This document shows, piece after piece, positions 51,463 through 64,000 of a DNA stretch of 64,000 nucleotides; within the stretch, counting starts at the first letter, position 1, and each line of letters starts with the position of its first letter. Location: contig JAZARR010000230.1 of assembly GCA_037389465.1 (NCBI GenBank), forward strand, positions 1,798,001-1,862,000, given 5' to 3'. The position numbers and the translations under genes were made by a program. Below the pieces are notes generated by a model. It saw nothing but the letters and a program-made list of their open reading frames with translations. It ran no database searches and was not told where the DNA came from. The stretch comes from Baylisascaris procyonis (lineage: Eukaryota > Nematoda > Chromadorea > Rhabditida > Ascarididae).

Positions 51463-54400
51463 TTATAAAGTTGCATAAGGGAAAGCAACCAACTTTAGGC
51501 AATCATCGTGGCGTTTATACTCGAGAACTGCATTAACCGGTAGATTAAGCACTCTTCTCAGTGTATCGCGGATACGATTCGTCGTTCCAAGATTGTCTGC
51601 CGTTCGATTCCATAATGAGACTATATCCTCCTTCAATGCAAAAATTATCAATGTAACAAACATTTAATGTGGAAACAATACGGGTAAATAAACAACAAGA
51701 GGAGGCAATGTTGCCCAAACCTGCAAGTCACAAAGATTTCGACCAACCGATTGGAAGAAGTGCATCACAGCCTATCGTCCAAAGAAAGATCAATCATTTA
51801 GGTGCCTTCTTTTGGCTGATGCATTTTCACTATCACTTCATCATCCCCGCCAATACCACTGATTCCTGTTAATACCGATTCTAACTGCATTCCGGCAACC
51901 ACCCTCTAAGTTGTGAGAAAATTAATGAAGAGAAACGGTTATTCCTTTATATTTGATTCTCTTTTATCTACGCGGATACCCAATTATCAAAGTCCTATTT
52001 CAGCCAATATTCGAGAAACTCAACATCATTGACGGCTTATAAAAAAGACTGTGAAAGTAAACCAATCTAGGTCATTCACATTTTCCCACGCGCAATCTTC
52101 CATGCGCAATTATTTTGTGCTCCTGAGTGAAGTGCATAAACGATATATATTTTAAAATTTAGAACATATACTGACTTTTTCCCATTCCCCCTCTCCCCCT
52201 CCTCCCTTCCTGAATAATTAAGATAATTCAGAGAAGTGCTTATGTGCAATTCAATTATGTATCGAATGAAATAAATACGCAAAAATTTTCATCGTTGACA
52301 AAAAAAAAACTCTTACAGCTCTATATGAATGAATTGACTGCTTTGTCGATTGATGCAGAAAGCAATTTGGCAAAACGATTGTAATTATGAGAAGAGAGAA
52401 TATGCCAACAAATCACATGCATAATTTAGCAGCTCTCTATTTATATGATGAACGCAATCCTCAAATATATACAACCTATGACGTCACCACAAAATAAAAC
52501 CGCATACCTGATTGCGAATTGAGCATACGGCACCGCATATTTCCTCGCCCACTAAAAATTGTTCGCCAATCATTGCCAGCAATAGATTCTCCCAGATTCT
52601 CGAGGAAAGACCTTTTCTCAACCGAAGGATCCATTTTCCACCCTGAAAGAGGTAAAAAATTTGTGGCTTCTGCTGAGTGTAAAAATACTAAAAATTGCAG
52701 TTATAGTTAACTAGCATTTTTTTTTTCTCAATTAGGCTCTGCAATATAGGCATCGATGATGACTGAAAAATAAGAATGCTGTTATGTCGAAGGACGAATC
52801 GGAACGAAACACTACAACATCAAAATGCACAGCATCCAATACACGCGAGATATCAGTGGTATAAGCAATGGAAAGGGGGGGGGTCGGTAGAGGGGCGACA
52901 GGGCCAATGTTTTTCCCCATCAAGCAAACCGGTATTGCAGCCAAAATCTTTTGAAGAAAATTCATGAAAACTACCACATAAAGCAATGATTTCCTATCCC
53001 TCTTTCCGTATTGAGAAAAAAAAAAAGGAACTGTTGAATAGGAAGGCAAGAATCATTTATAAGAGAGATTTTGAGGCTTGCTGGGCGTCGAAAAACTCGG
53101 AAAAAAAGGCAACCGTACGAAAAGATTCCAATATATAACAGAAAATTTTCGAACCCCATCACCTCGTCAGTTTCAATAAAATAATGGCGGTAAATTTTGA
53201 ATCCCCGTCATTGTTAGCCATAAAAAAAAAAAATTTTCAATCACCTCATCGAACATCGCCATCTCCTCTCTCAACAAATTTTTGCTAGTGCCACTATGCG
53301 CTTTATTTAAAAAAAAAAAAGAAGCTTAAGTTTCATCTACAAAGCGGAAAATAAAGAGAACATTTCAAAAAAAAAAAGAAAAAAAGAAATTACTTTACGA
53401 TTAGCCGCATCCTCCCATACTGGCTTAATTCCTTCTTTGAACATATGAAAGTCCACTTTATCCGTTATATCTATAATAAATGATATACAACAGTTTTATT
53501 TGGCATTGTTTCCAAATTCGAAACGCATATTTATGTGATAGGCAATTGAGCATCACAACTGTGGGAGCAACGGGTTGCTGTTCGTTATATATGTAACGTA
53601 GAAATAACGCCAACACTCCCCCCCCCTTTTAAAGTCATCTTCAAAGAAATCACTTACTCTTATCCTTATTCCATTAAAACCAAACAAAAGTCCCCATAAA
53701 CTATGGCATCATCACAATATGTTTCCTATCACCATACTTTTACGGGCTAAATGAGCAACTTTATTTAATTCTTGTGATTAGAAGCTTTCGCGATGTACAA
53801 CCTCACCATGTATTATTTTCCGCCCCTTTCCGAAAACACTACGACACATGCGCCACCAGTTTTCGCGCATCTATTATAACACTCGTCACTTTTTGTGATA
53901 TTGGGTAATAGAATGAATTGTGCACCTTGAAGTCTTCGATATTCAACGTGAAGATTGCCTATGCCGTTGGGCAATTTAGCAGACTACAAACAGTCGAAAC
54001 TATGACGATAGGTAATGGCTAAGCATATTTACAAACTCGTTGCTGCCAAACATCTTCCACCAATTAAAATAAAATAAAATAAAATAAAACAACTGAAATG
54101 AAAATGAGGAAAATATACCCGAAGGACGCCTAATATGTCGATAAGTGTTCCAAAATTGTTCCACCGAATTAAACGATGCAACCGGCTGTACATAAGCTGC
54201 ATACTCTTCAGGATCGAATTTACCTTGTGGCCGAACGAAATATGAGAAAACATAGGTAAACTCTAGTGGATGTTCATCACTTGGACACGGTGATGAAGTC
54301 TAAAATCAATTAAACATTCAAATAATTTTATACAAGTAAGAAGGAAAATATTTACCTAAATAAAGCAATCTACTGCGACATGGCAACAAATAATAATCCA

Positions 54401-55265
54401 CATTAAATAAGGTCAAAATTTTTAAGCATAAATCACAGCCATATTCCTCCCCCCTCTCTCGCCTTCCTCCTCCTCTTCCACCCCTCCCCACCCAAATTTT
54501 TGGAAAATTTTATAGCTCAAAAATTTTCACCAAAATTGAGTGCCCACTATTTTTGAGTGTATCGTTTATTATTTGCCTGAAAGTGGCACATTTGTTGAGA
54601 AGCTGTCAGAGATGACTTTAATATGATGGAATCTAAATTTGAGCCGCTAAAATTGCTAGGAATGGTCATATTGGTGTGAGCCGCAAATGGACAGCTTTAG
54701 GTTAACTAGACAAGCGTCAAATGTGATTAAATTTCCATGTTTTTAAATACTTCTTCAAAATCCCTTCCAATATTTATCCAACGTTTCGTCTTAACCCCCT
54801 ATAAGAAAACCTCTCAATTTGTGAATAATCCTCCATTCCGTTTTGGAAAAATCAGTGAGATTAAATAAGTGTTTGCTCGCGTCCAGCAGAAGTAAAAATT
54901 CCACTATTCACTCTTCAATCCCACATAATAAAAAAAAAACAACAAATTAGTGAAGAGAACGAAAAACATTACATTTTAAAAAGGACCCCAATACATTTTT
55001 CCAACCTCTTCAAGCGATATTATGAAGGAATAAAAGGGTAAAGGTAAAAGAATAAAGATGGAAATAAGGAATTTCCATTTTTTTTCTTATCATCAATTAT
55101 CTTCCCACTTCATTTTCAACCTTAATAAGAGATGAATATTCATCAAAACTCTTTGTTGGCATTATTTCAAAAAATATTTGCATAAAAACTTACAACAAAT
55201 TGTTGTCTACTATCGTTTGTTTCAACGACGACACTTTCGGCATTCGCTGTTAACACATCGGTCAT
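51463..55265 (-). CDS. eIF4E class II cap-binding protein (4EHP/eIF4E2, IFE-4 type); 5 exons, 210 aa
   Basis: Exons in transcript order: 55265-55194, 54299-54119, 53470-53394, 52642-52508, 51630-51463. Introns are GT-AG and phases are consistent. Residues 1-32 are a variable N terminus. The eIF4E fold begins at EHPLEFTYVFSYFVRP. The first cap-stacking aromatic is Tyr44 instead of the Trp of canonical eIF4E, which defines the 4EHP class. The second is Trp103 in KPVWEDAANR, with Glu104 expected to contact the guanine. SVEQFW (Trp74) is the dorsal partner-binding Trp. GGKWILRLRKGLSSRIWENL and GEQFLVGEEICGAVCSIR follow, then RIRDTLRRVL and EYKRHDDC. 4EHP proteins bind m7G caps but do not recruit eIF4G like eIF4E1, and repress or selectively regulate translation. 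ATG at 55265 opens a 24-residue exon. The next gene downstream on the strand (TM9SF1) starts 4.7 kb away. Confidence 0.95.
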
Positions 55266-57399
55266 TGCTTCAATTATGAGGCACAACGTTGGCTAAATAA
55301 ACACTTTGTAAAATTTCCACCGCACAATATACGATGATTACAACGTTGTTGAAATAGATACGCTATCGTAATTCACCAAATATAACCCCTTGTAGCATAT
55401 CAATGCTCTAATAAATTCATCGATTTGTAAGCAAATAGTACTTCCTTTTAAAAATATAAGTCATCATAAAATATAACCATGAGCAAATACTCTCTAATTT
55501 GAGGATGTTGTTCAAACAGACCTCTAAGTTGTACACGTAATTCCACCACTAAAATGGTGCCAACCTTGAAAGGTATTTAAATAATACGCAAATTACGTAA
55601 GATGTTTTGTAATTTGTAATGAAACTTGTTGCATTTTTGAGTGCAGAAAATAGGATGCAAAAAAATGTGATGCGAAAATGTTGGCCTCCATTTCCGGAGA
55701 GGCCAGGTAAAGGTAAAATAATTCAACAGCAAAGGAAAGGGTTAATGAATGTTACCTGCAGAGAAAATGCATTTTGTACAGCTTTTAATCGAGGTACAAT
55801 AAGTAATCAAGTAAAATAGTAAAGCTACACCGCTACCGGTGCCTGTAGCATTGTAATGGATTTCGAAAGGCCTAGAGGAGTTGCACAAAACTGTGGTGAA
55901 GGAAAGAAGGAGGGAGAGGGAAAGGGGAGGGAGTGGCACAAAACGAAGATCTGATAAAGTCTTCCCCAACCTAATATAAGGTCTTAGAGCTTAACAAACG
56001 GGCGGTTTCCATAGCAAGTTACATGAAGCCTCATTACCTACTTAACTAGAGGTGTATAATCGTCGAGGTAAAATCCAGAATTTCAAAAGTATTCAAAATA
56101 GCGCTAAACTTCTCCTCATTATGTTTTCGATGGCGGAAATGTCCCTATTGTCGCAATTAAACGAGAATATGAAAATTCGATGGGAGCAAATGAGCCACCC
56201 CCCCCCTAGCGAGGTCTAATATTCAAAAATTAAAGAGGATGGTCACAGTTAAAAGCCCCCCCCCCCAATATACTAGAATCATTCAATCAATACTCGATAT
56301 GATGGAGCTGAGAACGAATCCAGTAGAACAAAATCAAATCCTACATTAATACACCTCGAGCATTAATTAAAACATCATCGATCCATCAACCTCCCACCTA
56401 AAAAACTTCAAACTTAAACGATCCAACAGATCGAACAACGCACACCACTAAGACTAAAACAAGCGTTGCATTGTTCGAAGTTTGAAGATCGGAGCGAACT
56501 TGCGGGAAATTTGAACAGTTTTTTCTGGTTGAAACAAATCAACTCAACTAATTAGAAAACCTTCACCGTTCACTTACTAAATGGCCGGTGTTAATATATC
56601 CAATAAGCTCAAATTTGAGTGAATTTAAAACCTGACCCTCTTAGGGCATTAACGGGGTTGAACTTATCATGTAATATAGGGGGGAGGAGGTTGAGTGTCA
56701 ACGTCCCAACGAAATTGGTTTCAATAATTCAAGAAAACAAATTCGATCATTGAACATGACTATCCTCAATATTTCCATAAAAGAATGCAAGTTTAAAACA
56801 AATAAAAGTAAAGAAAAAATATTTACTTAAAATTATGAGCAATAATACGGACTTATGAGAAAATGCATTCAACAAATTTATTTATGTAGAAAGATAGATA
56901 TCAGATAATATTAAATAAACTCATCAAAATAAAAAAAAAACAACCAAAAAAAAAAACTTCGAAAAATCTTTTGAACTATTAAAATACCAATTTTCACACT
57001 GAAAGTCGAAAAAAATTGAATTTCCCAAAGTAAATTCGAAAATTTAAACCCATTTCAATAAGTGTAGTCATCCATATCTATATTAAAATACAGGCGAAGA
57101 AGGCATAACCAATATTACTCAAGGTAATGGTTAAGTTAGCGCACACTTCGTAACGCGCATAGGAAAGAAATGAACAAAACAATAAATGCATTCATTTAAA
57201 AAAAAATCAATTAACTGGAGTATAATCGTGATGATTTCATCTAAGTGACCCATTCAACGACGTATCAATGCGAAAATAATATTGGCACACATGTGAGAAA
57301 TCGTATTCCGTTTCGGCAGATGACGTCACTTCCTAGTATGTCCACTAAATTATTACAATAAAAAACACATAACATGTAAGTCAGAATAACTTTCCTCAG

Positions 57400-57481
<82 letters not shown>

Positions 57482-58055
57482 TTCAACTATGAATAATACA
57501 AAAAAACGGTTAAGAGAAGAAAATCATAAATCTGCAGACATTATTCATCACAGTATTCTCAACCTAGAAAGTCTTTTGTAGAGTTAAATATTACCTTCAA
57601 TGACTAAAATTTTATAAAAAAAGTTGGAAAAAAACCGAAAGGGAAGACGAAGTGGACAATTTTTTGCAAAGTGAGATGTCGATCTAGAATAGTCGAATGC
57701 ATCTAGTGTTGTGCTTGAAAAACCTATGAATTAATATTAATACTATGGAATGGTTAATTTATAACTCGATGATGTGAAGAGTGGAATCCCTATTCCTGAT
57801 TTGTTCTTACAAATTAGTATTGATAGTATCGCAATATAAGGCATCAAATTGCAATTTTTCTCTTAACACAGGATCTTTCATCAATGAACTGCTCATCTGA
57901 GTTCTTGAGCTAATGCCGCCTTGCCTCCCTCCCTTTCCCCCCCCCCATCCATCCTCCTTTCTTCCGTCACTGGGAAATTTTGATAGTGGTCGTGCTTTAA
58001 ATAATATGAGATAAAAGACAATAATGAGGCATGAAAATATGCAAGTATATAGGCA
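55266..58055. other. intergenic region between the RNF181-like and 4EHP genes
   Basis: I see no exon. It holds C tracts near 56200 and 56260 and a long AT dinucleotide repeat at 57403-57478. The left few hundred bases should contain the 5' region of the 4EHP gene and the right part the RNF181-like 3' UTR. Confidence 0.35.
57403..57478. repeat. (AT)n microsatellite
   Basis: About 76 bases of pure AT dinucleotide between the 4EHP and RNF181-like genes. Confidence 0.98.
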
Positions 58056-60685
58056 TTAAGAAAACATAGAATTGTGTAATTCATCGATGTCAGCCTCTCG
58101 TTCCTTTCTTCGTTGCTGCAAAATTAAACGATGCAAACAATGTAAATATAAAAATAAAAGTATTATGTATCATTATTAAAAAGGAGAAAAAAGAAATAAA
58201 GAAGAGTTCAATTAAAATATAACACAAAAAAACTATATATGAGCTTAGCTCCAAAGCGGCACTCAAAAAGAGCCAGCCTGAAATGATTTCTAAAACATTT
58301 GGAAAGGTGTGCTATAACAGATGAATCGATAGCTTTGTGGAACAGCGCTCTCCAACAATCGAACTCACCGTTCATACATCTTCCACAGACATATTTGTGC
58401 GTGTCTGTGTCTGTCTGTCTTCTCGTTTCAATGCAAAAATTGCTAAGGCTACAATTAAAGAATTCGGTGGATATAATCTACAACGATTGGTTGAATTTTT
58501 GGAGCAATTTTAAAGTTGTTTGAGCTACTTCCGAACTACTCTTAGAGATCTAATCACCGTTTAAAAATTGCAAGCATTTTGCAACGACCGCGTCATATCT
58601 TGCGCAAATCAGATTTTAAAAACATTTGGGTAAGAGAGAGAATCCTTTGAGGACATTTCTACAAGCGGGTCGAAATAGGATGCATTTCTGCGCAAATTCT
58701 AGTTATTCATGAGAATTTAAAGTTGGTATGAGGATTGCAAATTGCACGACTGCAAAACGTATTATGGACGTTGCGTTATTTTTCAGACACACTTTCCAGA
58801 TTATTTTCAACCAAGCTAACTCCAAAATAACGCACATTTTTTCTAGATGGTTTAAAACGTTCTTAATTTACCTTGAAGAAACGATACAATGAACGATCCT
58901 ATTTTATAGATCATACTCATTATATTTTCTAACATTCCAGCTTCGAAATGATACTACAAAGTAAATCGACCGACAGACAGTTGCAACTAAGAAACGGATT
59001 ATTTAACGTGGATAAAAGCGAAGTGATACTCCATACTTTTATCGGCAATATTGACGGATCAACGAGGTTTATAATATTTTAGAAGGAGGAAATGTTCGAT
59101 AATGCAAATAAATGCCGAGGAAACTGCCCAAAGATCTACGGAATGGATGAAAATAAACCAAAAAAAGGGATCAAAATAATCAAAAAACTAGCAATCGAAG
59201 TCAAGAATTAGATTAGAGTGCAAAAAATACCTGCTGCTTCTTATAGGTCTCATAAAGCGGATCATACGAAGGTAGTTCATGTCTACATACGGGACATGAA
59301 TTGGTTCGCTTCAACCACGGTAGAATACAACTCTCGTGGAATATATGCCCACAAGGCATACGAATCAATTTATCGTTTTCATTCTTTTCCCATTCACATA
59401 TACATATTGGACATTGACCTGAAAGGTCAATCAATCCCATGTGTGAGCAAAATAACGGAAATAAAGCTCCAGGAGTTGAAAATTTTACATTTTTAGGAAA
59501 CTTCTTTGGAATTTTATTCGAAAATATCCGAATTTTGTTTGTTACTATCAAAATTTAATGATGTGAAGCCCATCATGAATTAAAAGAAACATATTGAAAA
59601 CTTGAATACTCTTAGCTAAAAGTCGTAATCTGTATACGCCATCAGAAATCGAGATGAGAGGGACTATCTATGTGAACTTGATTCTCAATGCTTTAATCAT
59701 TCGATGAGTTGATTCGATCCCTTTTTTAAGGTTATCTTTCAAGTGGATTTTTTCGAACAACGCATCACCTCAAATAATTATCATATCACTTCACTGATAA
59801 ACCCTTCAAATAGCATCCATCTACATCACAATCAGCCTCTCTAAAGGATCTACTATTTTAGGTGGTTAATAACTAAATATATTACTTCTAAAAAATAGTT
59901 GAATATTTTAAAGACTGTAATTAGTGAATTACTATATTTGAATTTCATTCCTAATTATAAACAAGTATAAATATCTATATTCTTTTAATTAAAGCCAAAC
60001 TAACCATCATTTTGGAGTTGATTGGAGCTAAACCTCTCGAGATCAGCAACTGCCTTTGGGCATGCAGCTTTCGTTGCATTGGGGAACATATTCTCCCATG
60101 TGAGTCCTAATTGTTCATTCCAACCACCTTCCACTAACATCCTTCAAATATTAATCTGGCTATACTTATAAAAATTGTTCAAACATTCAAATTCCTCTCT
60201 CTCTTTCCTCTGAAATCTAGCGTGCAATTTAATCGAATCAACTGTTAATTTAACGTCCCCTCATAAAAAAAAAGTTAATATTTTTTGTCTATATAGGTTG
60301 AAAACAAAATTAACACATACATTGGAATAAATACCTTAGAAAACCTATTTTATTCTTCTACTAAAATTATTGCTTCATTTTTCTAAATAAGCACGTTGAT
60401 TAGGCGTTAGAAAGAATAAACGAGAAGGGAAATATATGAAGATGAATTAAACATCTTTGTATAAACGGCAACTATGAGCAATAAAATAGCGAAATATGGA
60501 AACCAAATCACTACATTAAAAAAAAAAAAAAATTGAATGAAATAAGCGCATACTCGATGCGCGTTAAAAAAAAAAATCGAAGCAAGAGAGGGAGAAAATT
60601 TAAAAAAAAAATTTAACCTTGCTAAAGCTAGCCAATCATCTGAGATGTCCTCATCTCTTGAATGCTCTGTGAAATAATCACTCAT
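58056..60685 (-). CDS. RING-H2 E3 ubiquitin ligase, RNF181 orthologue; 4 exons, 150 aa
   Basis: Exons in transcript order: 60685-60618, 60141-60005, 59418-59231, 58115-58056. Introns are GT-AG and phases join cleanly. The N terminus MSDYFTEHSRDED resembles the RNF181 start MASYFDEH. Residues 44-60 (PNATKAACPKAVADLER) occupy the pre-RING helix position of that family. The RING-H2 ligands are Cys71, Cys74, Cys91, His93, His96, Cys99, Cys110 and Cys113, with CILPWLKRTNSCPVCRHELP matching RNF181 closely. The C-terminal exon gives QRRKEREADIDELHNSMFS, the basic helix plus LHxxM end of the family. Human RNF181 is 153 aa. The family transfers ubiquitin from E2 enzymes to substrates; Ile73 and Trp103 sit where E2 contacts are made. 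An acceptor-like TTGTTGCAG ends 15 nt before the ATG. Confidence 0.93.
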
Positions 60686-60700
60686 GATGAATAAAACAAC

Positions 60701-60712
60701 CTGCAACAATAA
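60701..60712 (-). promoter_or_regulatory. candidate trans-splice acceptor before the RNF181-like start
   Basis: The minus strand reads ATTATTATTGTTGCAG, then 15 nt, then the ATG at 60685. The pyrimidine-poor but T-rich AG site has no upstream in-phase coding exon, so it could receive a spliced leader or join a 5' UTR exon. Confidence 0.35.
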
Positions 60713-60909
60713 TAATAATAATAAATAAACTCGAGGATATATCTAAAAAAACGACAATTTAAATCCGATCCGACTTCGAAGGGTAATGGGCTTGACATTG
60801 GACGAAAATATTACCGGTACATAGGATACGGATACGTGGAATTTCGTTTGGATGCTCTATTCGACTCAGCAACGGAGAGCAATCCCATTGCTGAACTTTT
60901 TCAAAAAAA

Positions 60910-60990
60910 AAATAAATAAATAAATAAATAAATAAAATAAAATAAAATAAAAATAATAATAATAATGATAATAATAATAATAAATTAATT
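60910..60990. repeat. AAATA/AATAAT simple repeat
   Basis: AAATAAATAAATAAAT passes into AAAATAAAAT and then AATAATAATGATAATAAT. Confidence 0.9.
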
Positions 60991-61178
60991 TACGGGAAAT
61001 AAAGTTTTTAAATTGTCGAAGATAACTATTATAGACAGCACCTAGCGAGATATTTAGATAACAAATCGATGAATCTAACAAAATCGCCAATGATAAAAAG
61101 TTGATATCCGTTGAAATATTCGGTGACGATTTCATTGTTATTATACTTAGCAGCATGTTGTTAAGCTAAAATATATTC

Positions 61179-61181
<3 letters not shown>

Positions 61182-61229
<48 letters not shown>
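61182..61229. repeat. (AT)n microsatellite
   Basis: About 48 bases of pure AT dinucleotide. Confidence 0.98.
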
Positions 61230-61234
<5 letters not shown>

Positions 61235-63180
61235 ATCCGCGCTCATATGCATCTCTTTTAGAAAATTTCCGATACTATAAACCACCATATCCACTTCCCT
61301 CCCTCTCCCCTTAGCAATATAAGGCTTCACCTCGACATAACATACATCGAATCAGCTATCTCATGTGGTCACATAATAAAACCGGAAAGCTTTCAATAAA
61401 TTTAAGACATAGAATGAAGAATTCCCAAATATAAACGCCCTCCTGATTTTCCCCGAATATATACCACCCTTAGATTTTTCATTTGAGTATAGAAGACTTC
61501 TGAAAACTTTGAACGGAATAGCCTTCTTTCACCCCCACCCCTCCCCCCCCCATCCACTCTCCACAAGCCTCCTTCTGATACGGGACAAATGGAAATCCGA
61601 GAACGTATAAGCTGCAGGCATACGAGAGAAGCAATATAGTAGATCTAATTTATATATAAAAGAAGAAGGAAACAGAATCAACCAAGCTCACAGTAAGTAT
61701 GAATCTAAATATTAACAGACCAGTCGATCCAATACGATGACGCCTTAGGCTATCTCAAAGGCATAGAAACGATGACGAAATGGCTAATGAAATGTACCGC
61801 TACAAAATCGACCATTTTTGAAATATAAAAGAAAAAATCTTTTTCACGCTTTACATAGTCGAATATGTATCGATTTTTACGCAATTGCGTAACCAATACA
61901 ATCGATAAATTAATCAATAAAATCAATAATCGATATAATCAATAAAATCGATTTGATGGCACGTTGAAGACTCATTCATTAAATAATACAATGCAACGGG
62001 AATAATATTGTCAAAGCTGTACCCATCGAATTTCCTAGACACAGGTTTTGCAGATCGCGAGTTGAAGCCATCAGATTGGTAGACCGATAGACAGAGACAC
62101 ATACAGACAGACGGACAGACATAGGTAGACACTCCAATGAAATACATATACACAGCATTTAGTTGTAATTGAGTACTGATATAACACCCTAATTAGTGAT
62201 TTGTAGAAATTAAATTGACGCATCACTGTTGGCACGGCGAGGCAAACGTTAAGAAGGTGGTCTACACGACAGGATTCAGAATCATCCTTGAGTTTGCCAC
62301 GAATGTGATACTAATGGTTTCTATGAAAGAAAGATTTGCCCACTCAACCTCAGCAGGAATCTGGAAAGTCCACAGATATGATGGCTTAGTTTTTAATTTC
62401 TGATGGTAAGAGCAATCAAGCGTATTTCAAAGGCTATTTGATTTTTAGTTCAATATGGCGTTATTATGATAGTGTTTTTCTATTTCCAACGTACACACAT
62501 CTATAACAATAGTCATCCCTCCGGCGATTCGAATCTAAATTATTCACAAAGGAAATCCATGAGGGAACATATAGGTATGGTCAAAGAGTAATGCATGATT
62601 TTTTAAAAACAACACCTGGGCACTTATAGTTTGAAAAAAAAAAATTCCTTCAAAGTATTACAATTCGATTACAGGTTGAAATAGGCTAACGACTAGAGCA
62701 TTTAATTTTTTTACTCGTTGTAAATCATCATTATAACACAAGACGATCCATATTATTCCAAAACAAGTTGAAATAGTATCGTTAAGAGAAGAAATTTGCA
62801 TATTATATATCGAAGCTAATTATTTTACATATCATACATACCAACCATTAGTGATATAGATTATTGAAGATATGGTCAAACTTAGGGTACACTAATAAGA
62901 ACGAACATAAATAAACAAAAACAACGAATAAATATAATAAAAAAACATAGAATATGAATTAAATTACCCATAACAATAAAATAAAATGAAACAATAATTA
63001 AATCAAAACATTGCGCAACCTAAAAGACGATGACAATTACGCAAATGGAAGAATGCTTCTAAAGGTGTGCTCAACTCTTCAATGGAAGAAATGCTTTAAA
63101 AGTTCGTCCGTTCGTATGTGGTGCTTATTGGTGAAATACTACTATACGTATATAAATGAGTTTTAAGGTGTAGTGCAAAA

Positions 63181-63210
63181 AATAAATAAATAAATAAATA
63201 AATAAATAAA
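63181..63210. repeat. (AAAT)n microsatellite
   Basis: Seven or more perfect AAAT units. Confidence 0.95.
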
Positions 63211-64000
63211 AGAACATAGCTATAGTTTTATCGTGGAATAAGATATAAATTGCACAGCGTTTTTGCATAAAATTTGAGAGAATTGAAAACTCTAAATATT
63301 TGTAATAAAATTTGTAATAGAATTAATAAAAGATGATAGAATTAAATAAAAATTTCATATTTATTTATATAATGTATATTAAAAATATTACAATTACTAC
63401 ATTTGCAATTTCCATTCAGTAAATATTTGTAATTAGTAATGGTGCTATTGAAATCTAATGACAAGCATCTGATATTAGCCATATTCAAGTAAATATTACT
63501 ATCCCTGAATTGACATCCCTTAATGAAAAGATCTTTTTTTCCACTCCTCTCATAGATTTCATTTAAAAAATTTAGAAACGAATTTAGATTTCATTAAAGA
63601 AATTCAGAAACGAATTTTCACTTCCCCCTCACCTCCCCCCTTCATTCCGTTTTTAGCAATATAATCCAAATGCGACCGACTCCTTAGTAGGCAAATGAAA
63701 TCCATCGAAACTCTATTTAAACATAAAAATGCATGGCTACAAATATTTGAACGTCATAGTGAATATTTCGTCTTTTGCATATATTTTTTGACCACTTAAA
63801 AATTGTATATCTGCATATTGAACGAATATAATTTATTCACCATATTTGCATAAAACAAAAATCAATCAATTAAATTCAACAAAAAAAAAAAACGATAGGG
63901 AGAATACGATTATTCGACCGAGGAGATATAGCGCCAAGATAAATTTCAATCCGAACCCTTCAAAAATCATTCGGTAAAAATTATTTTTGGCCAACAATCG

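Larger units (their letters stand above)
60686..64000. other. region upstream of the RNF181-like gene, no recognised gene
   Basis: AT-rich, with an AATAA/ATAAT simple repeat at about 60910-60990, a TA repeat at 61182-61229 and an AAAT repeat at 63181-63210. A GC-richer patch at 62215-62403 is open on both strands but matches nothing I know. Confidence 0.35.

Noticed and set aside
57265..57486. Open frame with a long Ile-Tyr run
   Set aside because: Translation of the AT dinucleotide repeat.

Overview
This is a eukaryotic, AT-rich, intron-rich stretch that reads as nematode nuclear DNA. Five genes can be assembled from spliced exons with consistent GT/AG junctions and phases. The strongest pointer to Nematoda is a class-II eIF4E that looks most like the nematode IFE-4 type (recalled family knowledge, not a search). 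Two of the start codons (SKP1-like and RNF181-like) lie 8-15 nt downstream of orphan AG acceptors, as expected for spliced-leader trans-splicing. I cannot assign the species.

Layout. (1) 1477-22282, plus strand: a 290-aa stomatin/MEC-2/UNC-1-type SPFH protein in 8 small exons spread over 20.8 kb; introns hold minisatellites, a TA microsatellite and two decayed non-LTR retrotransposon ends. (2) 22763-24856, minus: a divergent 194-aa SKP1-like protein (3 exons), convergent with the stomatin gene. (3) 28272-46781, minus: a TM9SF1-type nonaspanin (13 exons, about 642 aa). Its last intron (11 kb) is almost filled by two oppositely oriented arrays of the same satellite, forming a giant fold-back structure, plus two palindromic MITE-like elements; a third palindrome fills intron 10 and a 29-bp satellite lies in intron 4. 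(4) 51463-55265, minus: eIF4E2/4EHP (IFE-4 type, 5 exons, 210 aa). (5) 58056-60685, minus: RNF181-type RING-H2 E3 ligase (4 exons, 150 aa). About 3.3 kb beyond it to the window end has no gene I recognise.

Together these are unrelated housekeeping or neuronal genes: membrane organisation, two ubiquitin-ligase components, an endomembrane protein and a translational repressor. Four genes share the minus strand, but gaps of 2.8-4.7 kb argue against a compact operon. The noteworthy material is the non-coding architecture: the intronic fold-back satellite element, the palindromic repeat family, and a whole-window strand asymmetry (T-rich sense strand) that flips near 21.6 kb where gene orientation flips.
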